64,000 nucleotides of DNA, from positions 3,778,481 to 3,842,480 of the forward strand of contig CM040448.1 of the NCBI GenBank assembly GCA_022749755.1, read 5' to 3'. Under the pieces are notes generated by a model. The model was not told where the DNA came from, made no database searches, and saw only the letters and a list, made by a program, of their open reading frames with translations. The translations under genes and the position numbers were made by a program. Positions 24,291 to 37,479 of the stretch are shown here, piece after piece. The stretch is from Azadirachta indica. Lineage: Eukaryota > Streptophyta > Magnoliopsida > Sapindales > Meliaceae. Position 1 is the stretch's first letter; each line of letters opens with the position of its first letter.

Positions 24291-24485
24291 CCAATTAGAG
24301 ATAAGAACGAGTATTGGTATCCTGGACTTGTTGCCATCTACAATGATATGGGGAATTTGAGATGTTTTTCAAACAACAGGAGAAACTGGATAATTAGCCC
24401 AAACATTAGGGGTATTAGGCATTTTTCATTATTATTGTTTCAACCACAACTCCTGATTGCTCCATGAATTAAGATAAGATCTTCG

Positions 24486-24500
24486 TTATCCACAGACGAA
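24486..24500 (+). promoter_or_regulatory. Disrupted TATA region of the SABATH gene at 24573
   Basis: Where copy A has CTTCGTTATAAAAGAAG, copy B has CTTCGTTATCCACAGACG. A short insertion/substitution has removed TATAAAA, while flanking bases and the leader element AATATTGATAGACGACATTT are unchanged. Confidence 0.6.
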
Positions 24501-24572
24501 AATAAGATAAGCCCTACTATTCGTTGACTATTACAAATATTGATAGACGACATTTGGTAGACCAGAGAGACC

Positions 24573-26003
24573 ATGGCTGCTGAGGAGATCAATAGTTTGC
24601 CTGAACCATTTCCTATGCTTGGTAGAGACGGCCCTTACAGCTATGCTAAAAATTCTACTTTCCAGGTATTATCAACTATTTCCCTTAAATCGTTCATTAA
24701 TGTCATTAAAAGTAACCATATATAATTAAATAATAAAAAATAAATCTTATATAATTAATATTTTATAATATAATCACAAACCAAACAAATGTAATATTGT
24801 ATTAAATTTTATTCGGTATATAAGTTATTACAATCTAATCCAATCAAGCTTTACAATTCAACACAGTATAGTATGTGCAATTAATAATTTTGACATCGCT
24901 GTAGAGGAGGCTCGTGGATGTTACAAAGGGAACGGTCTTTGCAGGCATGGCAGAAAAGCTTGATTTGAAAAGCCTAGGAATTTACAGTTCCAACACATTT
25001 CAAATAGCAGATTTGGGCTGTTCGGTTGGCCCTAACACCTTTATTGCCGTGCAAAACATTATAGAAGCTGTAGAACAAAAGTACCTGCAGAAGCCTGCAA
25101 ATCAAAACCATTCAACCTTAGAATTTCAAGTGTTCTTTAATGACCACTCCGACAACGACTTCAACGCTCTTTCTCAAACCCTCCCTCCCGACCGAAAATA
25201 TTTTGCAGCCGGAGTGCCGGGTTCTTTTCACAACCGCTTGTTTCCAAAATCGTCTCTGCATATTGTACACACCTCCAGTGCACTTAACTGGCTCTCCAGG
25301 GTTCCAAAAGAAATTACTGATAGTAAATCTCCTGCCTGGAATAAAGGCAGCATACACTGCACAGGATTTGTAGAAGAAGTTGCTAAAGCATATTTAGCTC
25401 AGTTCAAAAATGACTTGGAGTCATTTTTGAATGCTAGAGCACAGGAAATTGTGCCAGGAGGGCTAATACTCATTCTAATAGTCATTCGACCAGATGGCGT
25501 CCCTATCTCTAAGACTCCAATTGGTATACATTTTGATTTTCTAGGATCTTGCCTCTATGATCTGGTTAAGATGGTAAGAATAGATAAATTCTCATATTCA
25601 TATATACTTTTAAGATTTTCTAAAATTTTAATTAGAAACATAAACTTTATATTAATTGCAGGGATTAATTAGCGAAGAAAAGGTGGATTCCTTCAACTTG
25701 CCTGTACACTATCTATCTCTTGCAGAGTTTGAGACGCTTATAAAGAGAAATGCAAATTTTAGCATAGAGAGAAAGGACGTGTTTACTAACCCCTTAATGC
25801 CCAAGGCTTACTGTGCCGAATTTTGGGCTGGGCATTTCAGAGCTGCCCTGGAGAGCGTCTTCCAGCAGCATTTTGGAACCCCGCAGGTTGTAGACCAGAT
25901 ATTCGATTATTATTCCAGGAAGCTTGAACAGAATATTAGGTTCATCATGGAAGGGAAAACCCATGACGGCATTGAATCATGCATCGTCCTCAAGCGAAAA
26001 TGA
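24573..26003 (+). CDS. SABATH family SAM-dependent methyltransferase (copy B)
   Basis: Exons 24573-24665, 24905-25573 and 25662-26003 encode 367 residues with the same intron positions and phases as the gene at 11678. The SAM-binding motif ADLGCSVGPNTF, FQVFFNDH and GVPGSF are all present and no break is seen, so the protein should fold. Differences from copy A are few (for example S/L in ALSQ/ALLQ, D/N in PPDRK/PPNRK, H/Y in GHFRAA/GYFRAA). The notable one is residue 159: Asn here (codon AAC, 25286-25288) versus His in copy A, directly before the conserved Trp160 of the substrate pocket. Its core promoter has lost the TATA box. Likely a small-molecule methyltransferase of unknown substrate, perhaps with altered specificity or expression. 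Confidence 0.9.
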
Positions 26004-27322
26004 TTAATCTTTAGGTATGCAAATTCTGAACTCTATATCTCTGAATTTGATCAAACTCAAATTTAATGTAAGCATCAAATTCTAAAGTATTTCATATTTG
26101 CATTATTTTCGTTATATATATATATATAAATAATGTCATTTATCATGATGCCAATTATTTCTTTCAAAAAGTTGAATGTGTTTCATAGATAAAATAGGAC
26201 GTTGTTGGATTCAAGCGCTGAAAAGGAACGAAACTCACCCATTATTTTCACTTAAAACTCACTCACGACGTATTTTTTCAGCATTATATATAGCATTTAT
26301 TAATTCCCCAATTCCTCTTCTCTTACTATGAATATTCCTCGTTTCGTAAAATGTGATTAAATAATATCCGAATATGGCAATCTCAAATGAACTAGAGTTA
26401 AGAACGACTGTTTGGTCTGATGATAAAGAGTTTTAAGTATTGAGTTTAATGGTCCTAGTAAACACTAACTCTAATATTAGGTGAAGTATATATCAACATT
26501 CTAAAATAAAATATTGAAATAAGTAACTCTACTTAGATTCAAAATATGGGTTTATATAATTAAAAAGAAGGGTAACGTAATTTCATTTCACTTCAATTTA
26601 AAATTACTGTATAAATCATCGAAGTTTCTTGAGCTAGCCGGCTTACATTTTGCATTGCAGGCCACTACAGTTGTTTTGATCAATTGTCCACGCAAGATGG
26701 TTTGTAGTGAGGATCCTTGGGCCAGCAATTAAATTTTGAGAACGAAACTTAATATTTTAAATTCATTTGAGCTTCTTTTAGAACGAAACTTCAACAAAAT
26801 AAAGCCTGCATATATTCCTTTGCAATTCGTAATGGTCTAAATGAGCGACAATATTCCTATAAATAAATCTCTTGACTCATTCAACTTCCTTTTTAAAACA
26901 AGAAGCTTTATTTTTTTTAAAAAAAAAGTTTAGTATATATTTACAAACAATGATTTTGAAAGATACATAAAATTGTTTTGAGCACGTATGTGGAACACTG
27001 AACAATACTTTAAAGGCCTACCAGAAATTAGAAAAAAAGTGTCATTTCAATTTTTTTATATAATAATATTAAAAAACTTGATTATAAAATTAAAATAAAG
27101 TGGAATTAAATATAAAAGTAACCAAACAATGACATCTTACAACGAGAGATTGTCAAGTAGAGAAGACAAAGAACTACGTTGTGTTCTCCCATATTAATTT
27201 ATACATAAACATTGTTGCTCCGATCGACCAGAGAAAATAACCTGATAAATTGAAAGATATATATATATATATATATATGATCTGTATTATATTTCCAGCT
27301 CAAAGAGAGAAAGATTCATAAG
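26004..27322. other. Intergenic region between SABATH units (copy B)
   Basis: Duplicate of 13107-14351 with extra AT-rich sequence and a (TA)n run at 26115-26129; a second (TA)n run lies at 27257-27278. No gene. Confidence 0.55.
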
Positions 27323-30033
27323 ATGGCTAAGGATGCGGCTGCCGTCATTTCGCCGGAATCATATCCAATGGTTGGTGGAGACGGCGATCATAGCTATGCT
27401 AAAAATTCCCGCTACCAGGTACGTACGCATGGAGGCCTGTTAATTCTTTCATCATATACTTTTGCTTCTTGCTTTTAGAATTTGATTTGTTTTTATTTAA
27501 TATTCAAAGGAGATAATTGGTTTGATTTTTTATCATGAAAATATGAGGTGAAGGAAATCAAAAGAGATTTATTCTCCTTCATATTAATTAGGAGTGCTTA
27601 GAATCCAATAAAATTGATAAATCTGTCTAATCCAGTCCGATCCAACTTACTTTTTGTTTGATGGATCAATATATCATATTGAATTAAAAAATTTAAAATA
27701 CGCTTATGCTAACTTGAATTGTTAATATGAATTATCAATTCATCAAAATTAAATCCAATTCGGTAAAAATAATCTAGTATATAAAATTATAAAGTGTACG
27801 AACACACTCAATTAGTCTTGTACGTTCTCTCTCCTATTTTTTCATTTCCACTATCATTTTTTTATTTTTTTAATGATCATATTTTTATTATTATTTATAA
27901 TATATTTAATTTTTTTAATGAAATAAAATTTGACGACATTATTATTGTGAATACTCAAAATTTAATATAAATTGTATTCTTGTAGAGTTAATAAATAGCG
28001 ATTAGTTCTCTATTGTTAATATAACTATAATTTACATAACCTAATTATAATTATTTATATATCTATTTTCGTTGCTATTTTATTTTAAATTGACATATTT
28101 ATTTGAAGTTTAAATAAACTACATATACAACAGTAAGTGTAAGAATTTTGTGTTTTGCAGGTGAAGTTTCTCACCCTTTACAAAAAATATTAGAATCAAT
28201 ATTAAAATTATTTATCTTATATATAATAATCAAATTGAAAATTTTTTTATTTGGATTGAGTCGAGTAAAATTGCATCATGTAGTGGACCAAATTGAATAT
28301 TGAAAAAAATTTTAATTTACTAGATTTAATACGAATTGAGTCAAATTCGCTCAATCTGATATGCTAATTAGCCTTCAACAAGAATTTCAAATAGTGAATT
28401 TCTTCAGTTTTCTATTTGTGTGCATGAAATAGGTAGGGTTTTCGGATGATTTGGCTTGGTAAATTGATATACTGTTAACATTTACAATGAGGAACAAAGA
28501 TTCAAGGTTACAAATGAACATTATTTTCCAATTAGGAATATTTTAGAGCTCACTTTCGATCGATATTATGCGTGCTCTATTGTGATTGTAGTACGAAATT
28601 TCTAAACAAACGGCATCAAATGTTTTAACTTTTTTACTTTTCAAGAACGATTGATTTTCTTTCATTATATATTTCGTAAAATTGCGTCAAGACTCAAGCT
28701 TTCAAAGAAATGTAAAATATATGAGATTGTAAAATGGGTGTGGCCCACCCTCTCAATCAAAAACATAACATTATCCCACTGCCTTTCCAAGGAAAAATTC
28801 TTTATAAAATAGTGAGAATCCAGGACTTGGGTTATTCAAGATCTTTTCATTGCAAAATCAAGCCGCAGTATTTGCAAATTTTTAACGTAATAATGGACTC
28901 AAAATGACTATGTACAGAGGGAAGTAGCGGATGCTGCAAAGGAAATGATATATGAGTCGATATCTAATAAGCTTGATCTGAAAAGTCTGGGATTGGTTGA
29001 CTCTTCCAAAACATTTCAACTAGCAGATTTGGGCTGCTCCGTCGGACTCAACACCTTCATTGTCGTTCAGAACATCATAGAAGCTGTTGAGCTAAAATAC
29101 CAAGCTGAAGCTCAACACCACCAAGACCCTTTTTCAGCTCTAGAATTTCAAGTGTTTTTTAATGATCATATCGGTAATGACTTCAATGTTCTCTTCAGAT
29201 CCCTCCCTCCTTCGCGAAAATATTTTGCTGCAGGAGTACCAGCTTCTTTTCACGGCCGTTTAGTTTCCAAATCCAGTCTACATGTTGTACACTCCTCCAA
29301 CGCACTACACTGGCTCTCCAAGGTTCCAAAAGACATTGTGAATAGTAAATCTCCTGCTTGGAATAAAGACAGTATATATTGCACAGGATATGTGAAAGAA
29401 GTTGCTGAAGCATATTCGGCTCAGTTTAAGAATGACATGGACTCATTCCTGAACGCTAGAGCTCAAGAACTTGTACCCGGAGGTTTGATGGTCATTGTAT
29501 TATCTAATTTACCCAACGGAGTTCCTATGTCAGACGGTAGCGAGGGTAAACTTTATGATGTTCTCGGATCTTGTCTTCGTGACATAGCCAAGATGGTCAG
29601 AACAAATAACTTAGTTTATCTTCTTACTTAGGTTATCTTCTTACCCTAAACTGTTCTTAATTTATTCGTTAGTGCACCTGCGCAGGGATTAATTCCTGAA
29701 GAAAAAGTGGAGTCCTTCAACCTTCCTATATACTATCCAACCGCAAAGGAATTCCAGGGCATTATAGAGAGAAATGGAAGTTTCAGCATTGAGAAAATGG
29801 AGATATTGAGTGATCCTCCCATTCTGAACATGAAATTCTCTGCTGAATTTGTTACCTCAAATGTTAGAGCTGTGTTTGAGGGAGTTATCAAGGAACACTT
29901 CGGAAGTGAATTTGTAGACCAGATATTCAGTCATTTCACCAAAAAATTTGCTGAGAATGCCTTCATCTTTGAAGATATCAAAGACCAGAAAAAAGATAAC
30001 TCATTCTTCCTACTCAAACACATTATCAAGTGA
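27323..30033 (+). CDS. SABATH family SAM-dependent methyltransferase (divergent paralogue)
   Basis: Exons 27323-27418, 28918-29595 and 29686-30033 encode 373 residues. Exon 1 gives MAKDAAAVISPESYP..GGDGDHSYAKNSRYQ; the in-frame start is 27323 because the further upstream ATG of copy A is ATT here. Intron 1 is long (1.5 kb) and AT-rich; intron 2 is 90 bp. The SAM motif is ADLGCSVGLNTF, with Leu76 where most SABATH proteins have Pro. The pocket reads SSNALHWLS (His163, Trp164). The exon 3 cap differs considerably from the other two genes (ends KKDNSFFLLKHIIK). No breaks are visible. Expected role: SAM-dependent carboxyl or N-methyl transfer to a small metabolite; substrate unknown. A truncated duplicate of its first exon sits at 14352. 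Confidence 0.88.
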
Positions 30034-30159
30034 AACAGATTAATTATTCTCAGTTTCTTTTATGTAATATATTCTTCTCCAATCGTAATGTGAGGAATTC
30101 AAATCTTAGACCTCTTTATTATTTTCAAAGCTTTTCCTAGTTGAATCCATCGGTACATT

Positions 30160-30165
30160 AATAAA
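30160..30165 (+). terminator. Polyadenylation signal of the SABATH gene at 27323
   Basis: AATAAA, 127 bp after the stop codon at 30033. Confidence 0.45.
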
Positions 30166-30675
30166 GTATGATTTGTGTATATGAATTATTATTATTGGTA
30201 TATATAAAATGTTGTTGTGGTATGATGCAATTTATCTCTTTCTAAATTGTGCAAGATGGATCACTAAGCTTCAAGGAGTATATGAATTATATAAAAATAT
30301 ATATATATATATATATAATGATGAGATTGAACGATGACGTGAAATAGTTAAAAGGTTTTCCGTATATTTATTCTACATTGTTGTTGAAAATGGATGTAGA
30401 GGGTACAACTATCGCTTATTTGTAGTGTCAGTGGGTGATGTGATCTGATAGGACGAGGAACGAAGCCCTTATCTGTCACTTATTATAACATTTTAATATT
30501 CATTATATTTAATCTAAAAATTAGGGGTCTTTTTGAAATTTACCCCAAATTTTATCTCGAACATAACCTCGTGATTGGATAATATATTACAGCGGGAGAA
30601 ACGCGGTCAAAACTGAGAAGACGTCTTTGCAAAAGCCCCTTAGAGTCCACACACAGTCTTCGAAAACTCATTGAA

Positions 30676-33600
30676 ATGGCTGGAATCCGATTGCCTCCGG
30701 AAGAATCGGAGCTATCGCAGCAACAGCACCTGCAGCAGGGTCGAGCCACAGGCGATCTGGTGTCGGACGACGAGCGGTCAGTAGCGGCGGACTCTTGGTC
30801 AATCAAGAGCGAGTATGGAAGCACTCTCGACGATGATCAGCGTCACGCCGACGCCGCTGAGGCCCTCTCATCCGCCGCTAACTTTCGGGCTTCCTCCGAT
30901 TACAAGTAGAAATGTCATTTCTTTGGAAAAATTTTCTGTTTAATTCCCAAGAAAAAGATAAAATTGCGTTGGCAAATAGAAGTCAAGGAATTAGAGATTT
31001 ATGTTATTTGGAGCTAATGCATAATTTCCTGTATACTTAAAAATATTAATCATCCGATTGAGTAGAGTTCTCAGTTTTCTAAATAATTTTATGTTTGAAC
31101 ATCTAGGTTTTGGGATGTTTTCTATGTTAATAATGAGTTATGTGAATATTATGTATTTATGAGGAACCACATGAAAAATCATTCGCTGGTCGAACATTAG
31201 CTACTATACGTTGAAAGTTGACTTGGAGTCCTCATGTTTTTAGAAGAAAATAGTTTGTTTGGAGTCTAAAATTTAGGAAAAAAATGCTGCTGAAATGTCA
31301 TTGATCATATTTAAATCTTTGAAATTGTTGCTAGATGTATAAGCTGATTTTGCTGTTTTGTGTATAGTTCTGATAAGGAGGATCCAGATCCAGAAGGGAT
31401 TACATCAATGCTAGGTCTTCAGAGTTACTGGGATGCTGCATATGCTGATGAGTTGGCTAATTTTCGTGAACATGGTCATGCTGGTGAAGTCTGGTGAGCA
31501 CAGTCTTCAACTATGTGCAGTAGAACTTGTGCAGAGTGATGTTTTCTAAACTGATAACTTGTGTAAAGTAATAATTGGCATCCGGTCTAGTTCATCTTGA
31601 TATATAAAGTTATTAGCCTCTCCAACTTGAAAATTAATCTTTAGAAATTAATTAAAGTGATACAATCTTGTTCATCAAGATTCATAGTTGCATCTCATGT
31701 GTCACAGGAAAGTCATTATGGTTGTCTTGTGGGTTTGTATGTCTTTATCAAGTACTTTTTTAGTTCTGATGGAAGGTTTTGGTCGCCAATTTCGTGTGTA
31801 CATTGACCAGTTGACAGGCCAATAATTGATGTTGCATCCTTAAGGATCCTTGGATAAAGTTGGAGCCAGATCCAATAATCAGGGATATGATAGACCTGTA
31901 TTAAAATTTTTTGAGTATTTTAGATGGACCAAATGGAGATCATGCTTATTGACACTATTGTTGGTATTTTGGGATTATTTTATTTAGGAAATTGAGGATA
32001 TTATATATCAATATGATTTGTGTGTTGTTCTCTTTGATTGATAGCACTTCACAAATAAAAGAAGGAATAAGTTCACAGGAGAGAGAATAGCAAGTAAAAA
32101 GGGGTTATGATGTAAGTTGATTTGTTTCTTTCTCTTACATATCATTTACGCTGAACATGCGTGTAGGCCTCCCACATGAACCAATGCATGAATAAATAAC
32201 ATTTGGCCTTAAGAGGGCAACAATGGTGATTCAAAGACTAAGTGTTATTTATCTGCCGTTGGAAAAGGAGCATTGGCTCATTTGGGAACTATGGTCTGAG
32301 CCTTTGCCACTGTAAATAGAAATGCATGGTGAATGAAATGTCTTAGAAAAATTAGTTTACATCATGTCTCCCTACATAATCTCTTCACGCTTCTTCATTC
32401 TATTATTTATAACTCATTATTATTATAAATAGTTGCTGTTTTCTTTTTGTTTGTTAGTGTACTCGACCACTTTAAAATGGTTTTATTTGTTTCCTTCGGG
32501 GAGCATAGATTGCCTACTAAAATAAAATAAAGATTGAACTGTCTTCTCCTCAATTTTGTTTTGATTCTTCTCCTTGCTCCTAATTCTTTCACTTTGATTC
32601 TCTTCTCTTTCTCAGTCTAATTCTTTTTATTCTCTTTCTTTTCATCCTCTTTCTTTTTTTTTTTTAATCACTTTTTCTTTTTTTAAGTTAGTCTACATCA
32701 AGTGGTACAAAGCTATCCATCTTACATGTTAATTTATTAAATTCTTGTGCTATGTCAATCAGTATTTTACTTTTCTTTTCCTTTAGCAACAAGGATAAAA
32801 GCTTTCTCATCTTGCATCAACTATTATATAAGCTCTCTGGTAAAATAAGAAGACTCTAATGCCAATTGATTAGGACAAGAAAGTTTTAAATCAATTATTG
32901 TAGGACTGGAAAGGAAAAGAGAGAATGAAATAAAGAGAAAGCAAAAGGGAAAAAGGACAAAGGAGAAAGAATTTCGATTAGAGAAGAGGAATAGAATTCA
33001 AAGAGTGGTAGTAGAAATTCCTTCAAAAATTCTATTATTTTTGTGGTTAATTTAGGTTTCCCGGATGACAAAACATAAAACTGTACGGTGGCCAAAAAGG
33101 TAAACCAAACGAATAAATACATGTACTTCTATTAAATAAATGAATGCCCAAACTAAGTACTGACATGACTCAAACAAGTTATACTTTCTTAAAATGCAAT
33201 AATTCTTTTATAATTTCTAAATCCCCACAATACTGTTCCCTATTAGCTACTTAGGAGTGCTTTTGATATCACCAGAACAACTTTTGAAAGGGCTTGTGTT
33301 TATCTTATAGTGTTTGGTTGGAGCAGATAAAAGCGCTTTTTGAGAACAAAAACGCATTTCAGGTGTGTTTTGAAAAGCACTTGAAGGTGTTCTGTTGTAG
33401 AAAGTGCTTTTATTTTAGATAGCTTTGTTCGGAAGCATTCTGGAACAGACCATTAATGTGGTCAAATGTGTAGACAAGCTAAAGTTGATGTCTGATTGAA
33501 ATATATCAAGTTTTAAGACTGAGGGTCATACTTCTAAGTCCAGTTTTGGAGGCTCAAGGAACTGTGTTTTGAATGCAGGAGAGGCTGTCTGGATCTGCCT

Positions 33601-36383
33601 TACATTTTGAAGAATATATCTACTCAAAAATGGCTTAGAATCGTTTCTTTTCTTTTTGTTTTTTTAATCTTTTTGGGTGCGGTTATCTTTAATGCCCAGT
33701 AAACATTATAGGAATTACTAAAATATATTATGACATGAATTTGTTTAATCTAATTAATAATATCATAAAAACATTTGGATTTTTATACATAAGGAATTCA
33801 GCTTTATGGACTTTTTAGTTGTGAGTTTTTGTATTGTTTTTGCCATGTCAATTGGAGTATAATCAACCTTTCTTCCACTTTTGAGGAAAAACCACAACCT
33901 TAGTTTGCACTTCAGCTCAGGTGACCATACAAATATTTTATTATTTTATGAATCCCCTGAACAGAAGGGATAAGATTAAGAATTCTTTTTTACCATTGCA
34001 TTAGCTGTCTGTTTTGTAATTTTTTTATTTATTGTCATTTCCTCTTTTTCACCAGGTTTGGAGTTGATGTGATGGATGTTGTTGCTTCTTGGACAAAAAG
34101 CTTGTGCCTTGAGATATCACAGGATCACATGCAAAATCATGCTGATGATCTGTCTAAGCCTGTGGATGAAAGTGACAAGTACTTGTCTTCTTGGAGTATA
34201 CTTGATGTTGGGACTGGCAATGGTCTGCTTCTCCAAGAACTTGCTAAGCAGGGGTACACACTGAGATTTTGCCTATAGTTCTGGTATTATGTACTATATT
34301 GATCTACGCAAATATATCTTGATATACATCATTTCCATTATTTCTTTGTATAGAAACATGATACATGTGTGCTATGTGGTTTGCAACAATGAAAGTAGGA
34401 CAAAAATTTGCAACTAGCCCGTGATGACCTAGTATTAAGAGTGATTCCATACTCTCACTGTTATCCAGAAACAAAGGGAAAAGAAAAGAAAAAAGTAGCT
34501 TATATTATTAGCAAATGAAGCAAAAAGAATATCAAATGAGGAATTTTAAAATTTCACAATTTGTTTCTATTTGATGTTCTGAATATTTCAAGATTTGGGT
34601 ATTATAGTAATCCTGACCATTTTCTATAATGGGGTTGGAAGGGAGGCAAGTGGAGAAAAATCGTTAGAACATCCATACATAGTTAGAGTGGGGTATTGTT
34701 TCAGAATAAAAAGTTTGATCGCAACATTATGCCAGCGATAACTAAGCATCATTCTTAGGAACAATACTTTGGTAATTTGCTGTTTTACTGTAACGTGCTA
34801 CAATCTATGGTTTGGTTCTAATGTTGCCAGCCCTTTGGGTTTAGGGTTTTCTTAAATTGACTGGGGTTTCTAATGTGGCATCTATGGTTTGTTTAGAGAA
34901 GAAAATCTCGTAAATGTTAGTTAAGAAATGAAATTTCAGTTGTACTGTTGCTTATTACTGCAAACTATATTATAATAGTTTTCGATTTGTGTGTTTTTGT
35001 TTTCAGGTTCTCTGATTTAACTGGAATTGACTATAGTGAAGATGCTATCAATCTTGCTCAAAGCCTTGCTGAACGAGATGGATTTTCCAATATTAAATTT
35101 TTGGTATGATACTTACTGATAAGATTGCTGAGTCGGCACCATTAAATTCTACCTTTTGATTTCAGATTTAGCTATTAGATTGCATGGATCTAATTGTTGA
35201 AAATTTATGTCTCAATTTAAGTAAAAAATTTTAACGGATCTCACTCATACATACACACAATGAACTTGTACCAAAATCGTATGAGTTGACTGTCCATTTA
35301 TTTTTCTTTCTTGATAAATGTTGTCATTTTCTCTAATAACAAACTTATTCCTTTCTTGTGGATAGAATAAAATTTTCAAGTTAATCCTGATCAGAGTGTG
35401 AGAGATTTTCTAGAGTTGTAGTGCAAAAATATAATACTGGTGCTTTTGCTGAGTTCAGTGGTCTTCATAAACAGTGAATAAGTTTACACCCTCTATGTTT
35501 TGAGTATTTATGGCAAAATTGCTACCTTTATTATAATAAAAGGCTTTTAACAATACCACACTGTTTGTTTCTTCCATATTTCTTGTTACCATTGGTTTTT
35601 AGGTTGATGATATTCTTGAAACAAAGCTTGAGAGACAATTTCAGCTTGTCATGGATAAGGGGACTTTAGATGCCATTGGATTGCATCCTGATGGCCCACT
35701 CAAAAGGTAAAAATAGTTACCTTGTTTATCTTGCACTTGTGGATGCAACCATAACTATTTGCTAATTGCCAAACCTGGCTGTTTTTTGAATCTCATTAAA
35801 TGCACTGCAGTTCTGTTTAACTGTGAACTTGGTTCTGCTCATTGACCATTTTATCTAGATTCCTTTAATAAGTTACTGCTCTGTTGATCTTGCACTTACT
35901 ACTATGAATTACTAAAAGTTAAATAAACTGAGTTTCTTGGTTCAGGATCATGTACTGGGATTCAGTTTCTAAATTGGTGGCTCCTGGTGGATTATTGGTA
36001 AGTCTCTTCCCTTGAACTAGTTTGTGGGGTTCTGTTATAATCCTTGCGCAGGTATTAAGGGGTAGTGCCTAGTATAAAGCATATCTTATAATCTTTGCAT
36101 TTCCTAGATTTCCTTGTTCATCTGACGTTTTCCCTTGTTTTCCTCATCTTGGTAGGTGATCACGTCATGTAACAATACAAAAGACGAGTTGGTGCAAGAA
36201 GTGTTAAACTTACATCATAGAAGGATTGTGTCCCAGGAATCTGATAACTCTAAAGACCAAGAAGTAGCAGCATGTAGGGAATCTCTATTCCGATACTTAA
36301 ATCATGTTCGCACATACCCAACATTCATGTTCGGTGGAACAGAGGGATCGCGTGTTGCCACTGTGGCATTTCTTCGGAACTAA
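30676..36383 (+). CDS. eEF1A lysine methyltransferase 2-like (METTL10/Efm4 family)
   Basis: Seven exons: 30676-30905, 31368-31493, 34056-34253, 35007-35103, 35603-35706, 35946-35997 and 36156-36383. They sum to 1035 nt (344 residues) with consistent phases and GT..AG borders. The N-terminus (MAGIRLPPEESELSQQ) is acidic and low-complexity. A family-typical block GLQSYWDAAYADELANF precedes the class I SAM-binding motif ILDVGTGNGLLLQELAKQG (Asp169-Gly175). It is followed by DLTGIDYSEDAINLA and VMDKGTLDAIGLHP, the latter being the conserved acidic motif of this family. Yeast and animal relatives methylate a lysine of translation elongation factor eEF1A in the cytosol. The plant homologue is AR401-like, a name given from memory. 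Intron 2 is 2.56 kb. It is a single copy here and unrelated to the neighbouring SABATH enzymes apart from the shared methyltransferase fold. Confidence 0.85.
33245..33450. mobile_element. Possible decayed MITE in intron 2
   Basis: Contains words typical of small plant DNA elements (GGAGTGCTTTTGATA at 33254, GTGTTTGGTTGG at 33321, AAAAGCGCTTTTTGAG at 33337, GTGCTTTTATTTTAG at 33403). Terminal repeats are not clean. Confidence 0.3.
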
Positions 36384-36399
36384 AATCAGTTAACTTTGT

Positions 36400-37430
36400 T
36401 GTCGTGGATGGGGTTGTAGTTTAAGGTTTTGTTGTGGATTGAGTTGTTATTGTGTGTTCATGCGACGAGCATTTGCTTTACTCAAACATACCAAATGACT
36501 TATTGACAATGGTGAACTTCATTAAATCTTACAATGGAAAACATGATATTTCTTTTTAACCATTTGTATCAGTGTGGGAAAATTCTATGAAAAAAACAAA
36601 AAATGAATGATATTGATTAATATAATGAAAAAAGAAAAATGAACGATATTGATTAATATTGAAATTTTCGAGAGACGTTGTATGTCAGCTTATGAGTTAT
36701 GATTGTCTTGTCCCAACTCAAAATTAGTGAGGACACCTGCATTTTCTACACATAATCATCCATAAACCGGTAGTTGTGGCTTAAATAAAGCCTAATACAA
36801 CATAACTTCCAACGCTTTGCTTTCTTAAATATAAATTAACCCAAAATATTATTATTACATGACAAGAAGAAATTACGTTTGACCACAATATATATATATA
36901 TATATATGTGTGTGTGTTTATATAAAGGGAATGCCTGGGTCCAAACATTTCTTTAATTGTTTCAATAATTTTGTTTATTATATTCATGGTATATATCTTT
37001 ATTGCTCAGCCAGCCTTGATACACTATAATACTTGCTGATGGTGTATTTAAACAATGGGAATGTGGGGCATTGATTAATTTCTTCAAAATTTGATTTTCT
37101 TGCTTTGTTTAGGGATTGCTGTGACAAATAATTTTGTCACCCAGCCCAAAATTACCAAAGGCCAGTGTCACTTGCAGTACGGTCAATGCCTCCATTTGTT
37201 TTCTTCCCTTTTATTTTTCCTTGAATTTTTCTTCTGGCGTGGTATAGCAGAGGACTTTTTCTCTTTATGCTTCAGCTCATGGTATATCATTTTCAGCTGA
37301 GGTGTGTTTCTGTATCTTGTGCTCTCTTCTCTCTTTATATGTTGGAAAAGACTGCTGTTCCGTCTTGAATTGAGCTTCCCCATCCCCTTCCTTGCCCCAT
37401 AGCAGCATATATAGGCCAATGATGACAATA
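36400..37430. other. Intergenic, no gene seen
   Basis: 3' flank of the methyltransferase gene, then AT-rich sequence with a (TA)n/(TG)n run at 36888-36917. No supported coding region. Confidence 0.45.
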
Positions 37431-37479
37431 ACTGCCCCTTATAATACTGAACAAGCCACAGACAAGCTGTTAATTACTG

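Larger units (their letters stand above)
23014..28862 (+). repeat. Segmental duplication, copy B
   Basis: Second copy of 10164-16692, in the same orientation about 12.8 kb away. It retains the full second SABATH gene (27323-30033), so it is the better candidate for the parental arrangement. Differences include small indels, extra sequence near 26060-26170 and the absence of the 778-bp insertion. Confidence 0.85.

Noticed and set aside
30552..30824. 90-codon minus-strand frame
   Set aside because: Antisense shadow of exon 1 of the eEF1A methyltransferase gene.
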